NCBI GenBank assembly: GCA_019426215.1 | Contig: CM033405.1 | Coordinates: 28,798,199 to 28,862,198 of the forward strand | DNA: 64,000 nucleotides | Source: Buddleja alternifolia | Lineage: Eukaryota > Streptophyta > Magnoliopsida > Lamiales > Scrophulariaceae | Direction of reading: 5' to 3' | Shown here: positions 34,763-46,060 of the stretch, in pieces | Position numbering within the stretch: the first letter of the stretch is position 1 | Layout of the letters: the number at the start of each line of letters is the position of its first letter | Notes under the pieces: model-generated | Database searches by the model: none | Told to the model about the DNA's origin: nothing | What the model saw: the letters and a program-made list of their open reading frames with translations, nothing else | Program-made: the position numbers and the translations under genes

Positions 34763-36684
34763 ATGGCAGAGGAGTATATGTTAAGGATGAAGAATCTGAT
34801 CGAAGATGGCAGGAATGGGAAGAAGACAATGTTTTCCCCATCCGGGATTGAACAGGCCATACCTGCAACACCGACCAACCTGGTGAGGCGATTGGAGGAT
34901 GATTTGCAAAATCAAGCCGAGGACGACTCGCCAGGAGGGCAAACAAGCGGGAAGGATATCTCCCCTCAGAGCATACTCGACCTGGAGCAATTCATGGGAA
35001 GAATCGAAGGCGTCATTGGCAAAGCCGTCAATAAGGTAGTAAGATCTAAACTTGCAAGTGTGTCGGATCTAGCACAGAAGGAGGATATGGCGTCTCCGAT
35101 GCAAAGGGGAACACCCGAGGGGAGAAACATGGAGATGGGGGATAACGCTAAAGGTATCCCCGATGGCAATACAAGCAAGAGAGTAGAACGACCGAAAGAC
35201 CTCGAGCAATTCATGGAAAAAATGAAAACGTGCCACCAAAAAAGTTCTTAGCGCCAGAAGAACGCTATATGCGTCGCTTGGACCTGGAAGAGGAAGATCT
35301 GGAAGGATAGGTCCCCCAACCTAACTTGCGCAAGAAACAACCGCACGAGAATAAGTCACATTTCCAGGTGCATCGCTCACATAGCAACGCCCTGCAAAAG
35401 GAAGACCTGCAGAAACAACAGGCATGGATCCGCACCAAACATGACAAAGAACTCGACGATGATGCCAATAGTTTCGTTTCCGGCCGACCTGGATGGGTAG
35501 ATCACGATGTGAAGGAAAAGGCAAAAGCCAAGTTAGAACAGATTGAAAAAATGGCAAGACGAATGGAAGACCTGGAGCGTAAAGTTATAGGAGGCTGGAC
35601 CTCAACAGATCGGAGCATTCCATTCACAGATTTCATTGCAAATGAGGAACTACCAAGGGACTTCAGGGTCCAAACCATTGCATTATACGATAGAACAACG
35701 GATCTGGAAGACCACCTATACACTTTTCGTAATTATGCTTTGCTGCACAGGTACTCCGATGCCATCAAATGTAAGGTGTTCTTGTGTACCTTAGCCAAAT
35801 CCGCGCAACAGTGGTTCAACCAACTCCCGGCTAGATCCATTGGATCTTTCTCGGAGTTTAGCTCGAAGTTTTTGCACCAATTCGCCAGCAGCAAGCAGCA
35901 CAAGAAAACTCCTTTAAGCTTATTCAGCATCAAACAAAGAGATGACAAAACCCTACGTGCGTCTGTCAAACATTTCAACACGGCAGCACTTGAGACGCCA
36001 GCGGCAATATCGGACTTGAAGGCAAGTGCATTTAGGACGGGCCTGAAGGAGGGAAACCTATTCAAATCATTGACCAAAAGGCCCGCCCTGAGCTTTGATG
36101 AGTTACTAACCCGAGCTGAAAAATACGTCAACCTGGAAGACACCCACATGATGAGGAGAGCCGAGCAAAAGAAAGAAAAGCAAGACGATGGCAATAAAAA
36201 CAGATCTCGAAAAGACGAAAGAAGTGGATAGATCCCCAACACAACTCGGGTGGCACCACCCGCTCCGAGTGCGCCCAGATCCAGACGCATGCCCATGAGG
36301 AGAAATTGGAGCAACCATTTGATGGCTGTGGAGGTCAAGAACCTGATCCAATGGCCCGAAGGTGCAGACCAGGAACCCAAAAACCCTCCCAGTGCACTTT
36401 TCTGCAGGTACCACCGCGAGTACGGTCATGATACGGATGAATGTCCACAATTGATCGATGAAATCCAGCGATTAGCAAACATGGGTTACTTGAAGAAATA
36501 TGTGATAGACAACAGCAACACAAGCAACGCGGCCCCAGCACGAAGGGGTCATACCTGGAGAAGTCGGGGTAGACGATGGCGAGGTGGAAGGGCTGGACCT
36601 GGAGGCAGAGGAAATTTTCCTCAACAAATCAATAAGGCACCCGCCCAAGAGGTTGCACCCAGAGAGGTCGACAACCACAACTGA
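34763..36684 (+). pseudogene. Tat gag, disabled
   Basis: Nucleocapsid precursor. From 35326 it shows the retrotransposon gag fold (AQQWFNQLP, SFSEFSSKFLHQFAS) and then a zinc-knuckle-like CRYHREYGHDTDEC near 36410-36450, a Tat hallmark. It ends in an Arg/Gly-rich tail. The opening part (34763-35251) is in another frame; the shift falls near the A-run at about 35239. In-frame TAG codons at 35308-35310 and 36229-36231 break it further, so no full product is possible. Confidence 0.85.
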
Positions 36685-36783
36685 GCAACCATTTATATTA
36701 TATCTGGAGGCCTAGCAACAGGCGAATCAAAGCGGAACCTAAAACAACAAGCGAGAGTTATAGAAACCCAACCAGCGTTCTTT

Positions 36784-37254
36784 ATGAATGTCAGTCAGAA
36801 CCGACCTAGGAAGGAAATACAGTTCGGACCTGAAGATGCCCAAGCCATACAGACACCCCAGTACTATGACGCATTGGTAATAACTGCTGTCATAGCAAAC
36901 TATGATGTACAAAGAATCTTTGTTGACACCGACAGCTCGGTAGACATCCTCTTCTACCAAGCATTCGAGCAAATGAATCTGGGAATTAGCAAATTGGAGG
37001 CCGTGCGCACTGCATTGTTTGGATTCTCAGGGGAAGCGGTGAGACCTATGGGTATTGTTTCATTACCCCTCTCCTTAGGCGAAGGATCTAACAAAATGAC
37101 AAAGTTGACCAAATTCCTGGTCGTGGACACTCCCTCGGCCTACAATGTGATACTAGGTAGACCGGCACTAGTTCTGTTTGAGGAAGTAGTCTCAATACTG
37201 CATATGAAGATCAAATTCCCTGGGGGAGGTATCTGGCAACCAGCACCAATCTAA
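36784..37254 (+). pseudogene. Tat protease, active-site mutant
   Basis: Retropepsin-like domain in the same frame as gag, after a TGA at 36682-36684. The catalytic triad normally reads D-T/S-G; here it is D-T-D (36925-36933), which should abolish activity. The flap-distal VILGRPAL motif is present near 37150. Downstream a frameshift near 37225 separates it from RT. Confidence 0.8.
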
Positions 37255-37324
37255 GAAATGTTACCTGGCCTCTATCAAACAAGGAGAGAAACCCAATGAA
37301 GAAAAGAAGCGCAAGCCCGAACCT

Positions 37325-39320
37325 ATGGAGGTAGAAGATAAAGAGAGCGCTAAGAAAATAGTACCATCGCATGTGGAGCCGGTAGGTGAACTGATGAGCA
37401 TAGAGCTCGTACCTGGAGACAAAGAGAAGATAATCAAGATAAGATCGCACTTGAGTCCCGACCTGAAAGAGGAACTAATAACCATGCTGAGGCAACACGC
37501 GGATGTCTTCTCCTGGTCCGCAAATGACTTGGTAGGAATTGCACCAACGGTCATACAACATCACCTGAACGTAGATCCAAGTGCAAGACCGATCATTCAA
37601 AAGAAAAAACACTTCGACCCGGAGAAAGATGCCATCATCAAAGCTGAAATCGATAAACTACTCAAAGCTAAGCACATTGCAGAAATACAGTTCCCGGAAT
37701 GGATATCCAACGTAGTCTTAGTACCGAAGGCGGGGCAAAAGTGGAGAATGTGCATCGACTTTCGCGACCTGAACAATGCTTGTCCTAAGGATCATTATCC
37801 CCTACCTAGGATCGATCCATTGGTAGATGCTACAGCTGGGTACGAGTTACTAAGCACTATGAATGCGCAGAGCGGGTATCATCAGATACCCTTGGCTGAG
37901 AAAGACCAAAGAAAGGTCAGCTTCATCACCTTCTTCGGCACCTTCTGCTACATAGCCATGCCCTTTCGCTTAAAGAATGCCGGAGCCACATACCAAAGAC
38001 TGGTGGACGTGATGTTCCAGGAGCAGAGGAGAAAGAATATTGAAGTATATGTAAACGACATGGTGGTCAAAAGTCGCATCGCCGGTACCCATGTACAGGA
38101 CCTACAAGAGACCTTTGAAACACTTCGAAGATATGGGATGAAGCTGAACCCGGCCAAATGTGCATTTGGAATCAAGGGAGGAAAGTTTCTAGGGTACATG
38201 GTAACAGAGAGAGGCATAGAGGCTAACCCCGCGAAGATCAAGGCTATCCAAGATATGGTAGTGCCTAGGAATATGAATGAAGTACAAAGGTTAAACAGGA
38301 GAATCACGGCCTTAAGTCGCTTCATATCCAAATCCGCGGAGAAAAGCTTATCATTTTTCAAGATCCTACGGAAAGTTGATAACTTTAGCTGGACTACTGA
38401 ATGCCAACAAGCTTTCGAAGACCTCAAGACATACCTGAGTAAGGTGCCGCTATTAACCAAACCTGTGCAGGGCCAGCCCCTGGTTGTCTACATAGTTGTG
38501 GCTGACCGAGTTGTCAGAACAGTCCTAGTTCGAGAAGAGGATAAGATGGAAAAGCCTGCATATTACGTCAGCAAAGTCCTCACAGACGTTGAGTCACAAT
38601 ACCCGGATGTGGAGAAAATGGCGTTGGCGCTGGCGATGGCGCTGGAGCTGGAGCTGGCGCTACATGAAGACTCAAGCCTTACTTCCTGACATACAAGATC
38701 ATCGTGAAAACCAGCCAACCACTTAAGACTGTGCTGGGAAAGGCTCGAACATCAGGACGACTCGTCAAATGGGCCGTAGAGCTTGGGGAATTCAAGATAG
38801 AGTATACATCCCGAGCTAGGATTAAGGCCCAGGTCCTGGCAGTCTTCGTCACAGAAATGACCCGACCTGAACAAGAAAAGGAAGAAGATGAAAAGGTGTG
38901 GCTCTTACATGTGGACGGATCATCCACGCAAAGTGGGAGCGGGGCAGGTGTAGTACTCACCACACCTGAGGGAGATCAGCTGGAATAGGCCATCAAACTC
39001 GAGTTTAAAGCAAGCAACAACGAAGCAGAATACGAAGCATTCATCATGGGGCTTAAATCGCAATCAAGGGAGGAGCCAAGAGCTTGATAGTATACTCAGA
39101 TTCGCAACTGGTTACCAAACAAATCGAAGGAGCCTATGAAGCCAAGGAAGAGAGGATGGTGAAGTACCTAAAAACCATAGAGGCACTGCGAGGACACTTC
39201 CACAAATTAGAAATTCATCAAATACCCTGAGCTAAAAACACCAAAGTTGACTACCTGTCCAAGCTGGGTAGCTCAGTCGCTGACTGTCAAACCCGGAGTA
39301 TTACCATTCAAGCTCTAACC
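37325..39320 (+). pseudogene. Tat reverse transcriptase and RNase H, copy 1
   Basis: RT motifs are in order: WRMCIDFRDLN, PLPRID, the motif A region, then the motif C region and KFLGYMVTERGIEANP. Motif A reads MNAQSGYHQ (37862-37864 Asn in place of the catalytic Asp). Motif C reads YVND (38048-38059) instead of YVDD. Both changes fit G to A transitions. The frame ends at 38689 after a GGCGCT-type slippage that copy 2 lacks. The second RNase H-like domain (LLHVDGSSTQSGSGAG) follows in another frame and has an in-frame TAG at 38986-38988. Confidence 0.88.
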
Positions 39321-39459
39321 AAACCTAGCACTCAAGAAATCTCGCAGATAGAGGAAGGTGGAGATTGGAGAACGGAGATAAGTTAGTATCTCACAAAGGG
39401 AACACTACCTGAAGAAAGGAAAAAGCGACAACAGTTAGAGACCCGAGCTACCAGGTTCG

Positions 39460-40719
39460 TCATGATCGATGATGTGCTATACAAGAAGTCATTCGTACAT
39501 CCCCACCTGAGGTGTACTTCGAAAGAAGAAGGAGATTATATATTAAGAGAAATACATAAAGGAGATTGTGGCAGCCACATAGGTGGAGCAAACCTAGCTG
39601 GGAAAACGGTAAGGGCTGGTTACTTTTAGCCGACCCTGAAGGAGGATGCAGCCAACCTGGTAAAAAAATGTGAGCAATGCCAGAAATATGTCGGTCTCAT
39701 TCATCAGTCGGCGGAAGCGATGCGCTCCATGAGTGTCCCTTGTCCCTTCGCTAGGTGGGGGATGGACATTGTGGGCCCATTTCCCATAGCAAAGGGCCAA
39801 AAGAAGTTCTTACTGGTGCTGGTCGATTACTTCAGCAAATGGGTAGAAGCCGAAGCCTTAGCCCGGATCACGGAAGCAGAGGTCATTCGTTTCCTTTGGA
39901 AAAACATTATTTGCAGGTTCGGCATACCCAGGGAAATCGTGGCTGATAACGGAAGACAATTCAGCGGGATCAAGCTAAGGAGGTGGTGCGAAGAATTAGG
40001 AATTCAGCAGCGGTTCAGTGTCGTTGCCCACCCTCAAACAAATGGCCAGGTCGAGGTAACCAATAGAATAATAGTCCAAAGTCTAAAGGTCAGGTATGTC
40101 TACTAACCATCTGGTAAAACACTCGCGCTTTCTTTCTTCACATTCTTGTCCTAGTCAACTTGTTTATTTCTACATCCCATTTCCTAATAAGTTCGTGTGA
40201 ATACCCAAACCTCGGTCATAAAGACTGGAGGGAGTGGGTGGAATTGGGTAGAAGAATTATTACCAATACTATGGTCGTATCGTACTACCCCAAAATCCAC
40301 TACAGGTGAAAGCCCATTTCATTTAGTGTATGGAGCCGAGGCTCATACCCACGGAGATCAGAGTGCAGTCCCATCGGGTAAGATACTTCGAGCCGGAGCA
40401 AAACGAAGAAAGGCTAAGGGAGGAGCTGGAGTTAATCGACTAAGTCAGAGACAAGGCATGCTTAAAGATCGAACAATACAAGTAGCCTATCGTGAAGGCT
40501 CGAGGAACAAAAGTGAAGACCAGATCTGTCCAGATGGGGGATCTGGTGCCGAAGAGGGCAGATGCAGTGCGAACGGTGAAGAAATTGGACCCTAACTGGA
40601 AGGGCCCATACAAGGTTACCAAGGTGTTAGCTGGAGGAGCATATGAGCTGGAAGATGAGGAGGGCAAGCCACTTCCTCGCCCATGGAATATGCAAAACCT
40701 AAAGAAGTTTTACGTGTAA
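39460..40719 (+). pseudogene. Tat integrase, copy 1 (with candidate intron)
   Basis: Zinc-binding part near 39540-39690 (CGSHIGG, CEQCQ) with a TAG where family members have Trp (GYF-stop-PTL). The core has WGMDIVGPFP, VADNGRQF and NGQVEVTNR, so the D, D and E catalytic residues are visible. The C-terminal part (40492-40719) has [17 protein letters not shown] and ends NLKKFYV. The core is interrupted at 40094-40223 by 130 bp bounded by GT and AG. Downstream copy 1 also lacks one G near 40240 relative to copy 2. Confidence 0.85.
40094..40223 (+). other. Candidate 130-bp intron in integrase
   Basis: Starts GTATGTCTACTAACC and ends CATAAAG. Removing it joins GLKA/R codons to the conserved GGNWVEELL segment without a gap. 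The same 130 bp is at 48390-48519 in copy 2, where the frame on both sides is intact. Confidence 0.55.
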
Positions 40720-41334
40720 CCGCGAGGGTTGTACTATTTCTTTTATTTTTGTTTTTAATATCTTTTGTGTCATTTCGTGTCATGCGAAGAACTCAAGTTT
40801 TTCTAATAATCCTTTTTGGAAGTTGTGGTTGTTATGATTTTCGTGTACGGCCTAGAGATTGTAAAGCCTTCTTTGCAGGGCCGCATGCAAAGCTCCCATA
40901 ATGTAGTAAGATTTTATTTTTTCAAAATTTTGAGATTGAGTTGTGCCTATATGTAAAATATATATGATGAATTGTGAGGTAAAGGATAGCTGGTGAAGTT
41001 GAGGTAGCCATAGGTTAGGATTTTACCATCTGGGTGGGGACCCGGATCTGTCTAGGTATGGATAATTCACCTACAGATCAAACAGTCTCCAGGCCAAGGA
41101 GAAATAAGGAGGGGTAGGTCCTCGGGAACATCTATGGGCCTACCCTAAGGAAGACCAGGGTTTGGAGCGACAAGGAGGAAGGGACAATCATAAGGTTGGA
41201 GAAGGAATAAGGGGGAAGGTACGGAGAATGTGGGACACAAGAAAGGATACCTTCGGTATAGGCTGGCCACCCTAGCCTATTAAGGAATATTTTGGATGGA
41301 GGGAGGAAAAAGGGGATATGAGGCAGGAGGTAAA
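40720..41334 (+). other. Tat post-pol untranslated region
   Basis: No coding function seen. Near-identical copy at 49017-49632. The far end leads into the hairpin repeat array. Confidence 0.6.
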
Positions 41335-41587
41335 TGCAAGTCCCCACGATTGCATAGTTGCGGTGCAAGTCCCCACGATTGTACGCGCCTAGTGATGGGT
41401 GTTCGATCCCGTGTCCAAGTCCCCACGATTGCACGGAGGTGGTACAAGTCTCCACGATTGTATGCACCTGGAAAAGGGTGTTCGATCCCGATGCAAGTCC
41501 CCATGATTGCATAAGAGAAAGAGAATGAATGCAAGTCCCCACAATTGCATAAGAGAAAGAATGTGAATGCAAGTCCTCCTGATTGCA
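41335..41587 (+). repeat. Hairpin repeat array, 7 copies
   Basis: A 20-bp word, TGCAAGTCCCCACGATTGCA and variants, occurs at 41335, 41364, 41414, 41443, 41492, 41530 and 41568. Spacers are irregular and hold two 'gtgttcgatcccg' motifs. The outer five to six bases pair (TGCAA/TTGCA) around a CCCC loop. In the fourth copy both sides change together (TACAA/TTGTA), so pairing is kept. Related arrays are at 49633-49885 (7 copies) and 56733-56811 (2 copies). Confidence 0.75.
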
Positions 41588-41597
41588 CAGTGACAGT

Positions 41598-43092
41598 TGA
41601 CACGCTAAAAGCTAACGTGCTATTGTAGCAAGTGCACTAGTCGTGTGTATAAGAATTCTTGAATTTTAGTTTATGATTTTAACAAAAAAAAGAACAAATA
41701 TAATTAAAGTAAATTATAGGTAAAATTGCATACAATAAGAACAAGATTACACAATTGATTTTACACAATGTATATTGCTAGGTTCACCTAAGGTGAAGGA
41801 TGCTTATATTGTTATGGTGAGAACTCCGAGGGTAGAGAGTTTGGCTTTGCTTAGATCGTGATTTCCAACCTAAGCTAAAAAACATGCATTAACGTACTAG
41901 AGTTCAAACGAACAACTTCACCCGGGAATCTCCTATGTCTAGGACAATTCCTCATTAGCCATGATGTGAATTTCTTGCACCTTAGTCAATTTTCTCCCGA
42001 AATATTAACCTAGGCATAAGATTCTAACTATAGTGATCAAGTATATGCAAGATAGGCAAAAACACAAATTCACAGAACAACCTCAACAATCATCTCTTAT
42101 AAGCATGACATGGCCCTAATGAATTAGTCATAATGGAATATGAAAAACATTCAATGTTCATAGACATAATTGAAATGAAAAGCTATAAAAAAACTCCCAA
42201 AGTGAATAATGATGGAACTTCAATGCAATGCTCATTTTCTCTATGGATCGGTCACTTCCTCCCCCTCTTCTCCAAGAATCTGCATAGCCAAAATTCCACT
42301 AAAGTATGCATTAAGAATTCCCATTAAAGTTCTTTCCAGGTGATGCTTAAAGTCTTTTAAGATTCCAACTAGCTATAACTTTCGGCCTTAGCATAACCAT
42401 CTTCAACAAAACACTGCATCTGCCAAAGTCTTAGTATTTTCCTCTTAAACTTCTCCACAGATCTCCAAATTAGATGATTCAAGTCCCCATGTGCAGATAA
42501 AACATAGATCTACAACTTTCCAGAAGGACATTTTCTCCAATTCGGTCGTTAAGTATAACTAAATTACGTTTCAACATGGAGGTTGTTTCTGATTTGGCGC
42601 CAAGTAAATCTACCAAGAAACACACTTATGACAACCCCTCAACACATGTGCTGAATTATGGCCAAAAGTGATTCTTACCCATCATATAATGCTGGAATTT
42701 AGGCTGAAAAGGAGTAACATTTGGACTATCCACGCCTAGGCATGACTAGGAGGGCGTTGGGGCGTATCCTGGCACATGTACTTCTTTGTTCGGCGCAACA
42801 ATTGTATTTCCTTCATAACTCTCTCCACAGACCTCCGATTTGGATAATTCAAGTTTCCAAGTGAAGCTAACACAGAGATAAACAACTTTTTTGAAGGAGA
42901 CGTCCTCAAATGCGAACTCGAAATATGCATAAATTCTGTATTTGCGTGCGTTATTCCTCTATTGTAGTGATTTTCCACCTTTACTTGATAAGCACACAAA
43001 TTAAACGCAAATGTGGTACAAATCATGCATAAACCAATATAAATCCAATAAATATGAGGCTCTAAAACATGTAAATTCACACCCTATCAACA
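41598..43092 (-). repeat. Athila-like 3' LTR, copy 1 (internally deleted)
   Basis: On the minus strand it runs from TGTTGATAGGG (43092) to GTGTCA (41598). It matches the 1853-bp LTR at 54879-56731 but is about 360 bp shorter through several internal deletions. A purine-rich aagtttgggggt adjoins it on the internal side. Confidence 0.8.
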
Positions 43093-44749
43093 CCCCCAAA
43101 CTTACCCATTGATCGTCCTCGAGCAATGAGAGTTATAAGACAAGATCAACATCATTCAAAGGGAGAAAACCAAACAACTAACTAACTCACTTTCGTGGAG
43201 TAAACGATTGCACTTAGCGGGTGCAACAAGCCTTTAAACCCTTGAGTTACCTCAAAGGACGAGTTATAGTCTCGTGAGGGTTTGCATACGATATACCCAC
43301 AAAATCTAACAAATTTTCAATCCCAACCAAATCAACACATCTCAATATGATCAACAAGAATGAATGGCATAAAATCAACCTTTTAAAGTTCACAAATATA
43401 TATATATACATATCAACTACTTTTGCTCATGTGACACCAATACTTGAAACGACTCCCTAGGGTGTAGTGAAAAATAAATCTAGGGTATTATAGTCGAGAG
43501 GCATCCTTACCAAATTTTGGACATTAATCCCATATCTATCAACTTCGATCAAACGCAAAGCATAAGAATTATAGAAAATCTCATAGCCATTTAAATTTCA
43601 TTATCTCAAACATTCAACTTTCAATTCATATGAAATTTCTATTTAAACTTCATTAAGGCTAGATCATGTGCAATGTTTTATTCCATTAGGCTTTCTATGA
43701 CACCCATGTAGCAAGCTTTAGACCAATGACTCCCAAACTAGATAGTTTTGGGGCATTAAGTGTAGAGACACTCCTAAGGGTTTAATCACTCTAGTGTCAA
43801 AGGCCACGAAATAAAACTAGATCTTTTAACCAATTCACTTCTTTTTGGCTTGAGCAAAGCTCAAATTGGCATAATAGTACAGTATGTAGGCTTGAAACGT
43901 TTCACCTCCGGTACGTATTAGCCTGACCACTTTTGGTCATACCAAAATTCATCCTTTTCAATTCATTGTTTAGCATATAAAATTACTACTTAACTTATAA
44001 CCTTATGAGAAATCTAAGTTAATATTTCCGGGAAAAACTCCTTAAGTGTCTCAAGATGGTTATCCTCTCAACTCCTCTACCTTCGATTCATTGTGCAATG
44101 TGAATCATCTAAAGAATCAATCCTAGTCTAGTGTCTCAACGAGCAATTTCAAAGATATATATATATTCCATTAAATTTAAATTATTTCAAGAATTCATGC
44201 CATTTTTCCAAGTTAATCAATTTCAATGCATCAATTGGAAAGAAAATACATATAATTTTTTTTATATATACATATGCTTGATTTTTCTCAAAAAGTTAGC
44301 ACAAAACACATGCAATAGCAACGATTCCCCCAAACTTGAGCTAAAAACAAGATCACATGACAAATAAAATCAATAAGCACTACTCATACCACCCCCAAAC
44401 TTAAACTTAGCATTGCCCTCGATGTTGACTCAATCATACATACTCAAAAGGGGGTAAACGAGGGTACTTACAACAAGGGTGCTAAAAAGCAAACCTTACT
44501 CACGTGGAATCCATTTCCAAGCTCAAATTCATAACAAAAGATCTTCCAAAGCAAAACTCGGCTACTACATGTCATGTACTCACAATACAAACTATCAAGA
44601 TTCAAAGAGAAGTATGTCAAAAGTGCATACTTGAACATAACAAAAAGAAACAAACTAAACAAGACAAAAATGAAAGCAAGAAGAAAAGAAAACTTACAAA
44701 CTTAGGTTGCCTCCCAAGAAGCGCTTGTTTATAGTCATTAGCTTGACTT
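43093..44749 (-). other. Athila-like noncoding internal region, copy 1
   Basis: Nearly identical to 50752-52420. No RT, RNase H or integrase motif was found on either strand, although this is where pol should be. Confidence 0.7.
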
Positions 44750-46060
44750 TACGCTCCTTGAGGTTCAAATAGGTGGGCCATTTAAAATGACAATATCCTT
44801 GTCATTTCTCCTTTCTTTCTCATGTTTCACTCGCGTCCACTCATAACTCGTGTTTTGAGATTAGCCCTCCGTGCCGGATTTGTCTTATCGATCTCATGAA
44901 CACGTTTTGTGGTGGAATGTACTTCATGCATAAATCCTCCTCTCTCACCTTTTCTTGGTTCTCATTGGGGACCTCATTCTCCAACTCAAGAGTGCCCTTA
45001 GTTTTGCCACTTGCACATTTTTTCATCAAGTAAAGTGTTAATAGCATTGACATTTAAACAAGTAAGATCATCCATGGATGGTTTCATGTTTGTATAAGCA
45101 TCGAATATCACCTTTTCATCTCTTACCCTCAATGCCAACTTACCTTTTCCCACGTCAATCTTGGCATTGCTAGTGGCTAGGAAAGGTCTTCCTAGAATCA
45201 AGGGAACATCAATGTCGTTATCCATCTCGAGAACCACAAAATCGATCGGGAAATAGAATTTGTCAACTTGGACAATAACATCTCTTCAATTATCCCCTTT
45301 GGCCTCTTGATTGATCTATCCGCGAGTTGGAGGCTCATTGCAGTTGGTTTAGGATTGTCAAGGCCCCAACTTCCTGAAAAGAGCAATACGTAAGGAGGTT
45401 TTTGATGCTTAGCTCCCGAATCACCAAATACCTTTGTCGAATGATAAGGCCCAATATGCAAGGATCGTAAGACTTCCCGGGCTCTTGAAGTGCTTTGTTG
45501 GTTAATGTGTTGAGCCACAATTTAGAGGGCAAGATTCGGGGGGAAACTCGATCCATCTCCTTCTGTTTCTTCTTTTTATATCCATTGTAAAGGGGAGGGC
45601 GTACCTGCGATGGTGGATTCGTTGAAGTCGAAGAGCTATTCGGAAGAACCAGGACTGGCACCTGGGCTCACAATTGGCGCCTTGGCTTGGCACAGCGTAG
45701 CGCTGAGCGTGCTGTTTGGGGGGGGGCGCTCAGGCGCCGATGTGTCGAACCTCATCATTTGCTACATGTTTGCCACTCTCAAGTGGAATGGCCTAGCCAG
45801 TGGCTCTTGTCGGGTGATTTTGTTGCCGGTGTCATTGGGGGAAAGTGTCCCCGGGGGGCCCTCTCCTCGGCTGGATCGCCGGGTGGGCGCAAGTTGACCA
45901 CCCATTTTGGTGGTGAACCCATTCACAGATCTCATCCCAGTCATCAAGCCTGCAATCATAACTAACACTACTGAGTTTCGTTTTGGGATGGGTGGTAGAC
46001 CGAGTTTCTTTATTCCTCATCGATACGTTCAGCTCGTTGTTGTTGTGAGGCTAACTTGGT
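44750..46060 (-). pseudogene. Athila-like gag-pro relic, copy 1
   Basis: Damaged counterpart of 52421-53640. The segments VPLILGRPFLATSN, KGKLALRVRDEKVIF and LQLADRSIKRPKGI lie in three frames, with many small insertions (for example near 45020, 45285, 45360 and 45730). It stops at 46060, where Tat RT sequence begins: this is the junction of the 8.3-kb tandem duplication. It carries far more damage than the matching part of copy 2. Confidence 0.8.

Noticed and set aside
41132..41603. Minus-strand frame of 146 codons, repeated at 49430-49870
   Set aside because: Its peptide is mostly the translated hairpin repeats (repeated 'SWGL' and 'NRGDL' phrases), and it exists twice only because of the tandem duplication.
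42736..43080. Frame of 114 codons found three times (also 50395-50739 and 56375-56719)
   Set aside because: It lies inside the Athila LTR in all three copies, so repetition reflects the LTR and not a conserved gene. No motif is recognisable.
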